DNA from: Pseudomonas plecoglossicida NBRC 103162 = DSM 15088 | Lineage (GTDB): Bacteria > Pseudomonadota > Gammaproteobacteria > Pseudomonadales > Pseudomonadaceae | Direction of reading: 5' to 3' | NCBI RefSeq assembly: GCF_000730665.1 | Contig: NZ_BBIV01000049.1 | Location: 1 to 43,887 of the forward strand | Length of the DNA: 43,887 nucleotides | Shown here: positions 16,764-25,271 of the stretch, in pieces | Position numbering within the stretch: position 1 is the first letter of the stretch | How the letters are laid out: the number at the start of each line of letters is the position of its first letter | Program-made: the position numbers and the translations under genes | Notes under the pieces: model-generated | Told to the model about the DNA's origin: nothing | Databases searched by the model: none | What the model saw: the letters and a program-made list of their open reading frames with translations, nothing else

Positions 16764-17471
16764 ATGCCGCTCTGGACTCACGAGCACCTTGAGCAATTGA
16801 CTGGAGAAAGTGCCCCGGACCGGGTATTCGACCTGGCAGTACAGCTGGCACAAGACCTCGACATGACGTTTCTGGGCCTGAAACTACGCCTGCAACTGGC
16901 CGCCCAACCGCCCAAGGTGTTTCTCTACAGCAACTATCCACAGGCGTGGATCGAGCGCTATCAGCGCGATGATTTCCACAAACAGGATGCGGCGGCGAAC
17001 CATAGCCATACCTCGACCATGCCAGTGCTGTGGACCGACGAACTGTTCCGCGAAGTCCCGCATTTTCGTGAACAAGCCTGCGAGCACGGTCTGCGACACG
17101 GCTGGACACAATCGCTGCACGACCTTCAGCACAATGAAAGCCAGATCAGCGTGGCCAGGCCGCTGGGTGAGGTCAGCTCGGCCGAGCTCTACAACAAGGC
17201 CGGCAAGGTGCAGTGGTTGTGCCATACCTTGCACGCCATCATCGGCGAACATCACCTGAGCAGACTTTGCCCACCCATCCCGAAGATGACCGAACGCGAA
17301 CTGGAAGTGCTGAAATGGTCTGCAGCAGGCAAGACCGCTGCCGATGTCGCCTGCATCCTGTCCTTGTCGCAAAGCACGGTGAACTTCCATATCCGTAGCC
17401 TCATCACCAAGACCAATGCCTCCAACAAGGCCGGCGCCATCGCCATCGCCGCCATGCGTGGCCTGATCTGA
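16764..17471 (+). CDS. ppoR: Solo LuxR-type regulator PpoR
   Basis: A 235-residue LuxR protein with an N-terminal autoinducer-binding domain and a C-terminal GerE helix-turn-helix (MTERELEVLKWSAAGKTAAD onward). The acyl-homoserine-lactone pocket residues of the family are present: Trp62, Tyr66, Asp75 and Trp90. No luxI-type synthase lies nearby, so it is an orphan (solo) receptor. Length, sequence and the mscL-fprB neighbourhood match PpoR of P. putida, described as binding 3-oxo-acyl-HSLs. No convincing lux box was found in the 209-base fprB-ppoR gap. Confidence 0.88.
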   Translation: MPLWTHEHLEQLTGESAPDRVFDLAVQLAQDLDMTFLGLKLRLQLAAQPPKVFLYSNYPQAWIERYQRDDFHKQDAAANHSHTSTMPVLWTDELFREVPHFREQACEHGLRHGWTQSLHDLQHNESQISVARPLGEVSSAELYNKAGKVQWLCHTLHAIIGEHHLSRLCPPIPKMTERELEVLKWSAAGKTAADVACILSLSQSTVNFHIRSLITKTNASNKAGAIAIAAMRGLI

Positions 17472-17567
17472 CAGCCATTCCTGCGACCGTGCGCAAAGCG
17501 CTGTAGAATCGCGTACCCGAACCCGTGGCGATCCGCCTGCGGGAGACCCGTACCCGAGCCAGACGCC

Positions 17568-18692
17568 ATGCCCCTGTTGACCAGCCCCTATGCCGAACTC
17601 GACCTGATCCGACAGCCGGACCATGCCAACGACCCCCTGCAGGCTTTCGATGCCGCCGACGAGTACCTGCTCGAGCAACTGCATGGGCAAGCGCCGAGCG
17701 CGGCTTGCAGGGTGCTGGTGCTCAACGACAGCTTCGGTGCCCTGGCCGCCAGCCTGGAGGGCCACATTACGGTGGTCAGCAGCGGCGACTCGCACCTGGC
17801 GCGCATGGCCCTGGAGAAGAACCTGGCGCGCAACGGCAAGGCGTTCGACAGTGTGCCGTTCGTACCGGCCAGCGAGCACTGGCAAGGCCCCTTCGACCGG
17901 GTACTGGTGCGCGTACCCAAGACCCTCGCCCTGCTCGAAGAACAATTGATCCGCCTGCAACGCCACTTGGCCCCGGGTGCAGAGGTGATCGCCGGCGCCA
18001 TGATCAAGCACTTGCCCCGGGCGGCGGGCGACCTGCTGGAGAAGTACATCGGCCCGGTGCAGGCTTCGCTGGCTCAGAAGAAGGCGCGCCTGCTGACCGC
18101 CACGCTGGCCGAGCGCCCGGCAGCCGTTTCGCCCTACCCGAGCCGCTACCGGCTCGATTCGCCGGCGCTGGAACTGCTCAACCACGCCAACGTGTTCTGC
18201 CGCGATGGCCTGGACATCGGCACCCGCGCCTTCCTCCCCCACCTGCCGCGCGACCTGGGCAACGCCCGCGTCGCGGACCTGGGCTGCGGCAACGGCGTGC
18301 TGGCCATCGCCAGTGCACTGGCCAACCCCCAGGCTCATTACACCCTGGTGGACGAGTCGTACATGGCGGTGCAATCGGCGCAAGAAAACTGGCAGGCCGC
18401 ACTGGGTGACCGGGAGGTGACGGTGCTGGCAGGCGATGGACTGGCGGGCGTGGAAAAGCAGTCGCTGGACGTGGTGCTGTGCAACCCGCCGTTCCACCAG
18501 CAGCAGGTGGTCGGCGACTTCCTCGCCTGGCGCATGTTCCAGCAGGCTCGCGAAGCGCTGGTGGTGGGGGGCGCGCTGTATATCGTCGGTAACCGCCACC
18601 TGGGCTACCACAGCAAACTGGCGCGACTGTTCCGTGGCGTGGAGCAGGTGGCGGCGACGCCGAAGTTCGTGATCCTCAAGGCTCGCAAGTAG
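17568..18692 (+). CDS. rlmG: 23S rRNA m2G1835 methyltransferase RlmG
   Basis: RlmG methylates the exocyclic amine of G1835 in 23S rRNA using S-adenosylmethionine. The 374-residue protein is a duplicated methyltransferase fold: a degenerate N-terminal half and an active C-terminal half with the SAM-binding LGCGNG at 238-243 and the catalytic NPPF at 306-309. The C-terminal GGALYIVGNRHLGYHSKL stretch is typical of the RsmC/RlmG group. It is preceded by 96 bases after ppoR and followed by a REP pair. Confidence 0.93.
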   Translation: MPLLTSPYAELDLIRQPDHANDPLQAFDAADEYLLEQLHGQAPSAACRVLVLNDSFGALAASLEGHITVVSSGDSHLARMALEKNLARNGKAFDSVPFVPASEHWQGPFDRVLVRVPKTLALLEEQLIRLQRHLAPGAEVIAGAMIKHLPRAAGDLLEKYIGPVQASLAQKKARLLTATLAERPAAVSPYPSRYRLDSPALELLNHANVFCRDGLDIGTRAFLPHLPRDLGNARVADLGCGNGVLAIASALANPQAHYTLVDESYMAVQSAQENWQAALGDREVTVLAGDGLAGVEKQSLDVVLCNPPFHQQQVVGDFLAWRMFQQAREALVVGGALYIVGNRHLGYHSKLARLFRGVEQVAATPKFVILKARK

Positions 18693-18698
18693 GATTCG

Positions 18699-18770
18699 AG
18701 GGCCCTGTCGCCGGCAAGCCGGCTCCCACAAGTTCCTGTGGGAGCCGGCTTGCCGGCGATGAGGCCCGGG
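18699..18770. repeat. Inverted pair of REP units (BIME)
   Basis: Two head-to-head units (GCCGGCAAGCCGGCTCCCAC and GTGGGAGCCGGCTTGCCGGC) separated by nine bases form a long stem between the convergent rlmG and cio genes. Confidence 0.88.
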
Positions 18771-18780
18771 CCGGATAACG

Positions 18781-18936
18781 TCAATGGGTGGTCAGGCCAG
18801 CGGCCCCCATGAACAACCGCATCACATACGCCGCCACTCCCAGCGCGGCCACGCTCATCGCCCAGATCAGCAACAGCCACCCCAGCCGCTGCCACAACGG
18901 CTTCTTCTCTTCCAGGCCATGTTTGCCAGTCATCAT
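18781..18936 (-). CDS. DUF2474 small membrane subunit of the cio oxidase
   Basis: A short ORF of 50-51 residues with one membrane helix (LGWLLLIWAMSVAALGVAAY) preceded by a charged N terminus (KHGLEEKKPLWQR). It lies directly after cioB on the same strand. AGGAGG precedes two adjacent ATG codons; the second (18933) has the better spacing of seven bases. Small single-helix proteins of the DUF2474/CydX kind are the third subunit of bd-type oxidases and stabilise the haem site; I infer the same here. Confidence 0.82.
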   Translation of the reverse strand: MMTGKHGLEEKKPLWQRLGWLLLIWAMSVAALGVAAYVMRLFMGAAGLTTH

Positions 18937-18944
18937 GCGCCCTC

Positions 18945-19952
18945 CTAGTGATAGCCGTCTTCGTGGGTGACCTTGCCGCGGAACACGTAGTAGCTCCAGA
19001 AGGTATACCCGAGGATGAACGGCAGGATGAACAATGTGCCCACCAGCATGAAGCCCTGGCTCTGCGGGGGTGCGGCAGCATCCCAGATCGAGATCGACGG
19101 CGGGATGATGTTCGGCCACAGGCTGATGCCCAGGCCGCTGTAGCCCAGGAAGATCAGCACCAGCGTCAGCAGGAACGGCGTGTAATGGGCATTGCGCGCC
19201 ACCGCCTTGAGCAGGCCGTAGAACGTCACCATCACCAACAGCGGCACCGGCATGAACCAGATCAGGTTGGGCATGCTGAACCAGCGGTCGGCGATCTGTG
19301 GGTAGGCGATCGGCGTCCACAGGCTGACGATGCCGATCACCACCAGCAGCACCAGCGCCAGCGGCTTGGCCAGGTCATGCATCTGCTGCTGCAGCGGCCC
19401 CTCGGTCTTCATGATCAACCAGGTGCAGCCCAGCAGGGTGTAGGCCACGATCAGCCCCAGCCCGCTGAACAGGCTGAACGGGGTCAGCCAGTCGAGCGTG
19501 CCACCGGCGAAATGGCGGTCCACTACCTTGAAGCCTTCGATGAAGGCGCCCAGGGCAACGCCCTGGAAGAAGGTCGCGATCAGCGAGCCCCAGATGAACG
19601 CCTTGTCCCAGATATGCCGCTTGTGGGACCTGGCCTTGAAGCGGAACTCGAACGCCACGCCACGGAAGATCAGGCCGATCAGCATGAGGATCAGTGGCAG
19701 GTACAGCGCTTCGAGCACCACTGAGTAGGCCATCGGGAAGGCGCCGAACAGGCCGGCACCCCCGAGGATCAGCCAGGTTTCGTTGCCGTCCCACACCGGG
19801 GCGACGGTGTTCATCATCACATCGCGGTCCTGCTCGCCCTTGACGAAGGGGAAGAGCATGCCGATCCCCAGGTCGAAACCATCCATCACCACGTACATCA
19901 TGACGCCGAAGATGATGATCACGGCCCAGATCAGCGGAAGGTCGATACCCAT
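18945..19952 (-). CDS. cioB: Cyanide-insensitive quinol oxidase subunit II
   Basis: Subunit II (CydB type) of a bd-family quinol oxidase. The 335-residue protein has nine or so membrane helices, the GMDLPLIWAVIIIFGVMMY-type N terminus and the WDGNETWLILGGAGLFGAFP segment that is diagnostic of CydB/CioB. It starts three bases after the cioA stop and is followed within ten bases by the small DUF2474 subunit, so the three form one operon. With subunit I it reduces oxygen to water while oxidising ubiquinol. Confidence 0.96.
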   Translation of the reverse strand: MGIDLPLIWAVIIIFGVMMYVVMDGFDLGIGMLFPFVKGEQDRDVMMNTVAPVWDGNETWLILGGAGLFGAFPMAYSVVLEALYLPLILMLIGLIFRGVAFEFRFKARSHKRHIWDKAFIWGSLIATFFQGVALGAFIEGFKVVDRHFAGGTLDWLTPFSLFSGLGLIVAYTLLGCTWLIMKTEGPLQQQMHDLAKPLALVLLVVIGIVSLWTPIAYPQIADRWFSMPNLIWFMPVPLLVMVTFYGLLKAVARNAHYTPFLLTLVLIFLGYSGLGISLWPNIIPPSISIWDAAAPPQSQGFMLVGTLFILPFILGYTFWSYYVFRGKVTHEDGYH

Positions 19953-19955
19953 GAC

Positions 19956-21392
19956 TCAGTTCTCCTTGCTCAGGCTGGCGGCCTTGGACTCGTGGCCATC
20001 ATCGGCGGCAGACAGCGGCCGTGCCGGCGTGCGTTTCTGGCCGGGACCACCCGGCGTGTGCTCATCCCCCTCACCGGTCTTCGGCCCTTTGCGCACCAGG
20101 CGCATCATGTAGCCGAGGCCGGTCCCGAACAGGGCGAAGTACACCACCACGAACGCCACCAGGGTGAAGCCGAGCTGGGTGTAGCTATGGTTGGAGACCC
20201 CTTCCGAGGTACGCATCAGACCGTACACCACCCAGGGCTGGCGGCCGATTTCAGTGGTGAACCAGCCCGCGAGGATTGCGATCAGGCCCGATGGCCCCAT
20301 CCACAGCGTCAGGTACAGGAACGGACGCGAGCTGTACAAGGTGCCGCGCTTGCGCAGCCACAGGCTCCACAGGCCGACGAAGATCATCAGCATGCCAAGC
20401 CCGACCATGACCCGGAACGACCAGAACACGATGGTCGAGTTGGGCCGGTCCTCTGGCGGGAACTCCTTCATCGCCGGGACCTGCTTGTCCAGGCTGTGGG
20501 TGAGGATCAGGCTGCCGAGCGCTGGAATCTCGAGCTTGAAGTGCGTGGTTTCGGCCTTCATGTCCGGGATGCCGAACAGGATCAGCGGGGTTGGCTCGCC
20601 GGGCACATTCTCCCAGTGGCCTTCGATCGCGGCGATCTTCACCGGTTGGTGCTTGAGGGTGTTGAGGCCGTGGAAGTCGCCGATCACTGCCTGAATCGGG
20701 GCAACGATGAGGGCCATCCACATGGCCATCGACAGCATCTTGCGTAGCGCAGGGTTGTCACGCCCGCGCAGCAGGTGCCAGGCCGCCGAAGCGCCGACGA
20801 AGAACGCCGTGGCGACGAATGCGGCCGTGGCCATGTGCATCAGGCGGTAGGGGAACGACGGGTTGAAGATCACTGCAAACCAATCCACCGGGACCACCCG
20901 ACCATCGATGATTTCGTGTCCCTGCGGGGTCTGCATCCAGCTGTTGGAAGCCAGGATCCAGAAGGTCGACACCAGCGTACCCAGCGCCACCATCACCGTG
21001 GCGAAGAAGTGCAGGCCACGGCCGACACGGTTCCAGCCGAACAGCATGACACCGAGGAAACCGGCCTCGAGGAAGAACGCGGTGAGGACTTCATAGGTGA
21101 GCAACGGCCCGGTGACGGCGCCGGCGAAGTCGGAGAAACGGCTCCAGTTGGTGCCGAACTGGTAGGCCATGACCAGGCCGGAGACCACCCCCATGCCGAA
21201 GTTGACGGCGAAGATCTTCGACCAGAAGTGGTAGAGGTCACGGTAGACCTGGTCGCGGCTCCTCAGCCAAAGGCCTTCGAGGACTGCCAGATAGCTCGCC
21301 AGGCCAATGGTGATGGCCGGGAACAGGATGTGAAAGGACACGGTAAATGCGAACTGGATTCGGGCGAGATCTAGGGCCTCTAAACCGAACAT
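19956..21392 (-). CDS. cioA: Cyanide-insensitive quinol oxidase subunit I
   Basis: Subunit I (CydA type), 478 residues, which carries the haems and the quinol-oxidation loop. The N terminus FGLEALDLARIQFAFTVSFH includes the conserved histidine ligand of the bd family, and GRQPWVVYGLMRT is the conserved segment after the Q-loop. The Q-loop is of the short type found in CioAB, which lacks the insertion of E. coli CydA. AGAGGA precedes the ATG by six bases. A perfect Anr/Fnr box lies 145 bases upstream, which fits the oxygen-dependent control known for cioAB in P. aeruginosa. Confidence 0.96.
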   Translation of the reverse strand: MFGLEALDLARIQFAFTVSFHILFPAITIGLASYLAVLEGLWLRSRDQVYRDLYHFWSKIFAVNFGMGVVSGLVMAYQFGTNWSRFSDFAGAVTGPLLTYEVLTAFFLEAGFLGVMLFGWNRVGRGLHFFATVMVALGTLVSTFWILASNSWMQTPQGHEIIDGRVVPVDWFAVIFNPSFPYRLMHMATAAFVATAFFVGASAAWHLLRGRDNPALRKMLSMAMWMALIVAPIQAVIGDFHGLNTLKHQPVKIAAIEGHWENVPGEPTPLILFGIPDMKAETTHFKLEIPALGSLILTHSLDKQVPAMKEFPPEDRPNSTIVFWSFRVMVGLGMLMIFVGLWSLWLRKRGTLYSSRPFLYLTLWMGPSGLIAILAGWFTTEIGRQPWVVYGLMRTSEGVSNHSYTQLGFTLVAFVVVYFALFGTGLGYMMRLVRKGPKTGEGDEHTPGGPGQKRTPARPLSAADDGHESKAASLSKEN

Positions 21393-21536
21393 AGTGCTTC
21401 CTCTTCAGATAATCCGGCATTCGGGCGCCAGGCCCTTGCGCCTACTGCCCCCACGGTATCGAGTGCGGCGAGTTGGAATTGTTCTGTGCAATCGCAGGGA
21501 TTCCGGCCCGAAGGCCAATCGTTAGTTCTGGAACGA

Positions 21537-21550
21537 TTGATCCAGATCAA
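21537..21550. promoter_or_regulatory. Anr/Fnr box upstream of cioAB
   Basis: TTGATCCAGATCAA matches the Anr/Fnr consensus TTGAT-N4-ATCAA exactly. It is the only recognised element in the 342-base gap between cioA and the MFS gene; the rest of the gap shows no gene. Anr represses cioAB at low oxygen in P. aeruginosa, and the same is likely here. Confidence 0.8.
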
Positions 21551-21734
21551 CGAATGCTTGCAAGCATAGTCTCGAATGGACCGACGGTCCGTGTGGTTGA
21601 TTGCCGCGTGACCGGTTGCCCCACCCCCTTTCGTCACCTGTGAAAACGTGCAGATCCGGGCAAACAGTAACCTTTTGTTACAAACAGATGATACGCTGCC
21701 GACCCCTCTACTGCGCCGAGCCCACAGGTTTCCG

Positions 21735-22571
21735 ATGCCCGAATCCACCCCGCAGTTGTTGCGCCATCATCGTCCCTTCATGGCCTTCTGGCTGGCGCGT
21801 GTGTTCACTGCCAGCGGCTTTCAGATGCTCACCGTGGCGATCGGCTGGCACCTCTACCAACTGACCGGCAATGTGCTCGACCTGGGCTTGGTGGGGCTGG
21901 TCGAATTCGCCCCTCGGGTGCTGTTCATGCTGCACACCGGGCATGTTGCCGACCGCTATGACCGGCGCAAGGTCGCAGCCCTGTGCCAGACCTTGCAGGG
22001 GCTGATCGCCCTGGCATTGGCACTGGGCAGCGCCACCGACAACGTCAGCCGCGAGCTGATCTTCGCCCTGGCCTTCCTGCTGGGCGCAGCCCGTTCGTTC
22101 GAGATGCCGGCGGGCCTGGGCCTGCTGCGCTCGGCACCGGCGGTGGGCGCATTGCTGATGTCGTTGTGGCTGGCGCGGTTCCCGGTCGAACGCAAGGTCG
22201 GTCGGACCATGTTCACTGCCGTGGGGGTGTTCGGCGTGGCAACCATCGCGTTTGGCCTGTCGACGTCGTTCTGGTTCTCGCTGGCGGTACTGGTGGTGCT
22301 GGGCGCTGCGGACATGATCAGCATGGTGATCCGCGGTGCGTTCGTGCAGCTGGAGACGCCGGATGAGATGCGCGGCCGGGTCAGCGCGGTCAATGGCCTG
22401 TTCATCGGTGCCTCGAATCAGCTCGGCGAGTTCGAGTCCGGGGTCACGGCGCACTGGTTTGGGACGGTGCCGGCGGTAGTGCTGGGGGGCGTGGGTACCT
22501 TGGTGGTGACGGGGGTGTGGATAAAGTTGTTCCCGAGCCTGGCCAGGCGGGATCGGTTGCACAGCAGTTGA
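21735..22571 (+). pseudogene. MFS transporter with an in-frame internal deletion
   Basis: A 278-residue member of the EntS/MFS_3 branch, whose complete relatives have about 400 residues and twelve helices. The N-terminal half is normal (FWLARVFTASGFQMLTVAIG; the loop GHVADRYDRRKVAALCQ; LLGAARSFEMP) and the C-terminal third is normal (SAPAVGALLMSLWLARF to MRGRVSAVNGLFIGASNQLG), but the two meet directly at about 22107-22115. Roughly 120-130 residues covering the middle helices and the central loop are missing while the frame is kept. The product is unlikely to transport. Start at ATG 21735 with a weak AGG site. A naturally shorter protein cannot be excluded without comparison. Confidence 0.7.
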
Positions 22572-22584
22572 CGGGGTGACTGCG

Positions 22585-22665
22585 AGGGCCCAATCGCCGG
22601 CAAGCCGGCTCTTACAAGGACTCCGCAAGCCTTACCTGTGGGAGCCGGCTTGCTGGCGATAGGGC
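22585..22665. repeat. Inverted pair of REP units (BIME)
   Basis: CAATCGCCGGCAAGCCGGCT and its near-inverse GGAGCCGGCTTGCTGGCGAT lie about 25 bases apart in the 267-base gap before the purine permease. No riboswitch could be recognised in the rest of the gap. Confidence 0.82.
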
Positions 22666-22838
22666 CGGTACTGACACCAATCATCCCATTCCCCAACGGC
22701 CATAGGCCCCTGCCATCCATGCTGGTATGATGCGCGGCTTTTTTCCTCCCCACACAAAACCACGGCAACCGGTACGGTCTGTGCTTTGCTGATGGGGTCG
22801 ATACATTCACGGCGCCGGGGGCGCCTTGGGGAGCGGGC

Positions 22839-24134
22839 ATGCTGGAAAGGCTGTTTCAACTAAGAGCACACAACACCAACGTGCGCACCGAGATTCTCGC
22901 GGGCGTCACCACCTTTCTGGCCATGGCCTACATCCTGTTCGTCAACCCGAGCATCCTCGGCGAGACCGGCATGGACAAGGGTGCAATCTTCGTCGCCACC
23001 TGCCTGGCGGCAGCCATCGGTTCGACGACCATGGGCCTGATCGCCAACTACCCGATCGCCCTGGCGCCGGGCATGGGCCTGAACGCCTTCTTCACCTACA
23101 CGGTGGTCCTGCACATGGGCCATACCTGGCAGGTGGCCCTGGGCGCGGTGTTCCTGTCGGCGGTGATGTTCTTCCTGCTGTCGATCTTCCGCATCCGCGA
23201 ATGGATCGTGAACAGCATCCCGCTGCCCTTGCGTTCAGCCATCGCTGCCGGTATCGGCTTGTTCCTGGCGCTGATCGCCTTGCATAACGCTGGTATCGTC
23301 GTCGATAACCCGGCCACCCTGGTGGGCTTGGGCGACCTCAAGCAGCCGGCGCCGATCCTGGCCACCCTGGGCTTCTTCCTGATCGTCGGCCTCGAGTCGC
23401 TGAAGGTGCGTGGCGCGGTGCTGATCGGCATCCTCGCTGTCACCGTCGCCTCGATCGTCATGGGCGTGACACCGTTCGGTGGCATCGTCTCCATGCCGCC
23501 ATCGCTGGCCCCGACTTTCCTCCAGCTGGACGTCGCCGGCGCCCTCGACGTGGGCCTGGTCAGCGTGATCTTCGCCTTCCTGTTCGTCGACCTGTTCGAC
23601 AACTCCGGCACCCTGATCGGCGTGGCCAAGCGCGCCGGCCTGATGGGCAAGGACGGGCACATGCCGAAGATGGGCCGCGCCCTGATCGCCGACAGCACCG
23701 CGGCCATGGCAGGTTCCCTGCTGGGTACCTCGACCACCACCAGCTACATCGAATCGGCAGCTGGCGTGAGCGCCGGTGGCCGCACTGGACTGACCGCCAT
23801 CGTGGTCGCCGTGTTGTTCCTGCTGGCGCTGTTCTTCGCCCCGCTGGCCGGTAGCGTGCCGGCCTTCGCCACCGCTCCCGCGCTGCTGTTCGTCGCGGTG
23901 CTGATGGCCTCGGGCCTGGCCGAAATAAACTGGGACGACGTCACCGAAGCCGCGCCAGTGGTGGTGACTGCGCTGGCCATGCCGCTGACCTATTCGATCG
24001 CCAACGGCATCGCCTTCGGCTTCATTTCCTGGACCGCCGTCAAGCTGATCTCGGGCCACCACCGCGACCTGAACCCGGCACTGGTGATCCTTTCCATCCT
24101 GTTCGTGATCAAGCTGGGCTGGTTCAACGCATGA
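22839..24134 (+). CDS. AzgA-type adenine/guanine/hypoxanthine permease
   Basis: A 431-residue proton symporter of the AzgA branch of the NCS2 family (GhxP/PurP relatives). Signatures are the N-terminal ILAGVTTFLAMAYILFVNP, GMGLNAFFTYT, the FLFVDLFDNSGTLIGVAKRAG segment and GTSTTTSYIESAAGVSAGGR. Substrate is a purine base; adenine versus guanine/hypoxanthine cannot be decided from the motifs. Its last codons overlap the trmA start by four bases (ATGA), so the two genes are coupled. Confidence 0.92.
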   Translation: MLERLFQLRAHNTNVRTEILAGVTTFLAMAYILFVNPSILGETGMDKGAIFVATCLAAAIGSTTMGLIANYPIALAPGMGLNAFFTYTVVLHMGHTWQVALGAVFLSAVMFFLLSIFRIREWIVNSIPLPLRSAIAAGIGLFLALIALHNAGIVVDNPATLVGLGDLKQPAPILATLGFFLIVGLESLKVRGAVLIGILAVTVASIVMGVTPFGGIVSMPPSLAPTFLQLDVAGALDVGLVSVIFAFLFVDLFDNSGTLIGVAKRAGLMGKDGHMPKMGRALIADSTAAMAGSLLGTSTTTSYIESAAGVSAGGRTGLTAIVVAVLFLLALFFAPLAGSVPAFATAPALLFVAVLMASGLAEINWDDVTEAAPVVVTALAMPLTYSIANGIAFGFISWTAVKLISGHHRDLNPALVILSILFVIKLGWFNA

Positions 24135-25216
24135 GTGCTGTCTTCGACCCAAGCGCCTACGACGCGCAACTCCAGGCCAAGGTCGCCCGCCTGCGCGAAC
24201 TGCTGGCCCCCTTCGGCGCGCCGGAGCCGGCGGTCTTCGACTCGCCGCGCGAGCACTATCGCCTGCGCGCGGAGTTTCGCCTGTGGCGCGAGGACGGCCA
24301 GCGCCACTACGCGATGTTCGCCCCGGGCGAGAAGCACAAGGCGATCCTGATCGATGACTTCCCCATCGCCAGCGAGCGCATCAACGTGCTGATGCCGCGC
24401 CTGAAGGCGGCCTGGCAGGCCAGTGAAGAACTGAGCAATCGCCTGTTCCAGGTCGAGTTCCTCACCACCCTGGCTGGCGATGCGATGGTCACGATGTGCT
24501 ACCACCGCCCGCTGGATGACGCCTGGGAAGTGGCAGCGCGGCAGCTGGCCGAAGAGTTGGGTGTCAGCCTCATCGGACGCTCCAAGGGCAAGCGCCTGGT
24601 CATCGGTCGCGACTACGCCGTGGAAAAACTCGACGTGGCCGGCCGGGTGTTCAGCTATCGCCAGCCGGAAGGCGCATTCACCCAGCCCAACGGCGCGGTG
24701 AACCAGAAGATGCTGAGCTGGGCATTCGAGGCCATCGGCGAGCGCGACGACGACCTGCTGGAGCTGTACTGCGGCAACGGCAACTTCACCCTGCCGCTGG
24801 CCACCCGCGTGCGCCAGGTGCTGGCCACCGAGATCAGCAAGACCTCGGTCAACGCCGCCCTGAGCAACCTCGACGAGAACGCTGTGGATAACGTGCGCCT
24901 GGTGCGCCTGTCGGCGGAAGAGCTGACCCAGGCGCTGAACGAGGTTCGTCCGTTCCGGCGTCTGGAAGGCATCGACCTGAAAAGCTACGACTTCGGCACC
25001 GTGTTCGTCGACCCGCCGCGTGCCGGCATGGACCCGGACACCTGCGAACTGACTCGCCGCTTCGAGCGCATCCTGTACATCTCGTGCAACCCCGAGACCC
25101 TGGCGCAGAACATCGCCCAGCTGCAAGATACCCACCGTATCGAACGCTGCGCGCTGTTCGACCAGTTCCCGTACACCCATCACATGGAAAGCGGGGTGCT
25201 GCTGGTCCGGCGCTGA
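24131..25216 (+). CDS. trmA: tRNA (uracil-5-)-methyltransferase TrmA
   Basis: TrmA makes ribothymidine at position 54 of tRNAs. The 361-residue protein has the SAM-binding LELYCGNGNFTLPLA segment, the DPPRAGMD motif and the catalytic Cys319 in YISCNPETLAQNI. Length matches the E. coli enzyme (about 366). The start overlaps the purine permease stop. A strong hairpin follows the stop. Confidence 0.96.
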   Translation: MSAVFDPSAYDAQLQAKVARLRELLAPFGAPEPAVFDSPREHYRLRAEFRLWREDGQRHYAMFAPGEKHKAILIDDFPIASERINVLMPRLKAAWQASEELSNRLFQVEFLTTLAGDAMVTMCYHRPLDDAWEVAARQLAEELGVSLIGRSKGKRLVIGRDYAVEKLDVAGRVFSYRQPEGAFTQPNGAVNQKMLSWAFEAIGERDDDLLELYCGNGNFTLPLATRVRQVLATEISKTSVNAALSNLDENAVDNVRLVRLSAEELTQALNEVRPFRRLEGIDLKSYDFGTVFVDPPRAGMDPDTCELTRRFERILYISCNPETLAQNIAQLQDTHRIERCALFDQFPYTHHMESGVLLVRR

Positions 25217-25223
25217 TCCGCGA

Positions 25224-25254
25224 TGCCGTGGGCCCCTCCCCCGGGCCCACGGCA
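25224..25254 (+). terminator. GC-rich hairpin after trmA
   Basis: TGCCGTGGGCCC and GGGCCCACGGCA pair perfectly over twelve bases with a seven-base loop. No T-run follows, and the next gene starts 17 bases later, so it may attenuate rather than fully stop transcription. Confidence 0.6.
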
Positions 25255-25271
25255 CGCAGCCAGGAGAGTTG

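Noticed and set aside
16884..18731. 615-codon frame antisense to ppoR and rlmG
   Set aside because: Shadow frame running into a REP pair; both sense genes are certain.
22666..22838. Purine riboswitch upstream of the AzgA-type permease
   Set aside because: None of the conserved purine-riboswitch loop sequences could be found.
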